Source: Planctomicrobium sp. (GTDB lineage Bacteria; Planctomycetota; Planctomycetia; Planctomycetales; Planctomycetaceae). Taken from it: 6,494 bases of DNA. A model generated the notes under the pieces. It did no database searches. It had not been told where the DNA came from and worked only from the letters and a program-made list of their open reading frames with translations. Made by a program: the position numbers and the translations under genes. Positions 6,016 to 6,494 of this stretch are shown piece by piece. The stretch's first letter is position 1. Every line of letters begins with the position of its first letter. Location of the stretch: positions 1 through 6,494 of the forward strand of contig JAJDEL010000783.1 of NCBI GenBank assembly GCA_029259835.1. Direction: 5' to 3'.

Positions 6016-6494
6016 TTAGAAATCACCAGGTGGGTTTCCATCAGCGATATACGCAAGGTTTCTTCTGACAGTATTGTCGATATTTTCGCCGATGAACTTC
6101 ACAGAAGCATCACCCAGGGCAACTTGCAATCCCCCTGTGTGAACACTGCCTGGTGCTCCCCAGTTGCGAGTTCGACCGGCATCCGTACTGGTATCTGGAG
6201 TTCCCCACCATGGGCAGCAAATCCAGAAGTTAATCCCTTCTGAAGCGGCAAAGTCAATTCCATTGCCAACCCACTTTGAGTGTCCCCAACTGTTTGCAAT
6301 ACCATTTTTGACGTTTCGAGTTCCTTCGGAGATCATCACAGTGTTCGTGCTTCCGTCTCTCATGTCACGAATCCGAGAATTCGAATGGGCACCAAACAAA
6401 CGACGACTGGTCTTCCCTCTACTGATCCATTGACTCATGCTCGATGAGTGCCGTTGAACACTGAAGTCGTAGTTAATGAGGGGGCTAAAGTGAC
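6016..6494 (-). CDS. DUF1559 pseudopilin-like protein, C-terminal 158 residues (5' end outside window)
   Basis: The frame is open from the window edge to TAA at 6018-6016, so the N-terminus with the expected prepilin-type cleavage/methylation segment is not visible. Numbered within the fragment, residues 42-56 (RDMRDGSTNTVMISE) match the conserved I-x-D-G-x-S-N-T-x-x-x-x-E motif of DUF1559. Residues 118-129 (HTGGLQVALGDA) match the H-X9-D-G processing-associated motif, here with Ala replacing Gly. The ending YIADGNPPGDF is typical of the family's C-terminus. These proteins resemble type II secretion or pilus pseudopilins and are present in many copies per planctomycete genome; their individual roles are mostly unknown. 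The hairpin downstream suggests a transcription unit separate from the next four genes. Confidence 0.92.
   Translation of the reverse strand, partial: HFSPLINYDFSVQRHSSSMSQWISRGKTSRRLFGAHSNSRIRDMRDGSTNTVMISEGTRNVKNGIANSWGHSKWVGNGIDFAASEGINFWICCPWWGTPDTSTDAGRTRNWGAPGSVHTGGLQVALGDASVKFIGENIDNTVRRNLAYIADGNPPGDF

Noticed and set aside
1..6494. CRISPR arrays, tRNA or rRNA genes, insertion sequences
   Set aside because: No spaced direct repeats, no tRNA-like folds, no transposase motif and no terminal inverted repeats were seen; the repeated Asp-loop DNA is protein repeat coding sequence.

Overview
All genes in this window lie on the minus strand, so transcription runs from high to low coordinates. 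The protein families point to a planctomycete with roughly balanced base composition. They are a DUF1559 pseudopilin-like protein with an H-X9-D processing motif, a membrane-anchored FG-GAP/VCBS propeller protein, a TPR protein, a tiny glycine-rich acidic lipoprotein and a TPR-plus-CRTAC1/UnbV propeller protein. DUF1559 and CRTAC1-type proteins are strongly expanded in Planctomycetota. The lineage is inferred from family content; no rRNA or marker gene is present.

Layout in transcription order: (1) the C-terminal 158 residues of a DUF1559 protein (6494 to 6016, 5' end outside the window). (2) A 258-base gap (6015-5758) holding a perfect 14-bp hairpin that probably terminates the DUF1559 transcript, then a leader with a 9-bp inverted repeat just before the next gene. 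(3) A 444-aa protein with an N-terminal membrane anchor and six calcium-type Asp loops (5757-4423). (4) A 465-aa membrane-anchored TPR protein (4426-3029), joined to the previous gene by an ATGA overlap. (5) A 57-aa lipoprotein (2950-2777), preceded by a plausible sigma70-like promoter that overlaps the stop codon of the TPR gene. (6) A 134-base spacer with a hairpin lacking a U-tract. (7) A large CRTAC1-family protein with an N-terminal anchor, a TPR region and an FG-GAP propeller (2642 to 1), which leaves the window before its stop codon.

Four consecutive products are predicted to be anchored to a membrane and to work outside the cytoplasm. Two carry Ca-binding propeller repeats and two carry TPR scaffolds, and none has a recognisable enzyme active site. 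A propeller protein and a TPR protein are made as separate, translationally coupled products, and the neighbouring large gene fuses the same two module types in one chain. The simplest inference is a cell-surface or periplasmic assembly built from propeller and TPR modules. Its substrate or function cannot be read from the sequence.
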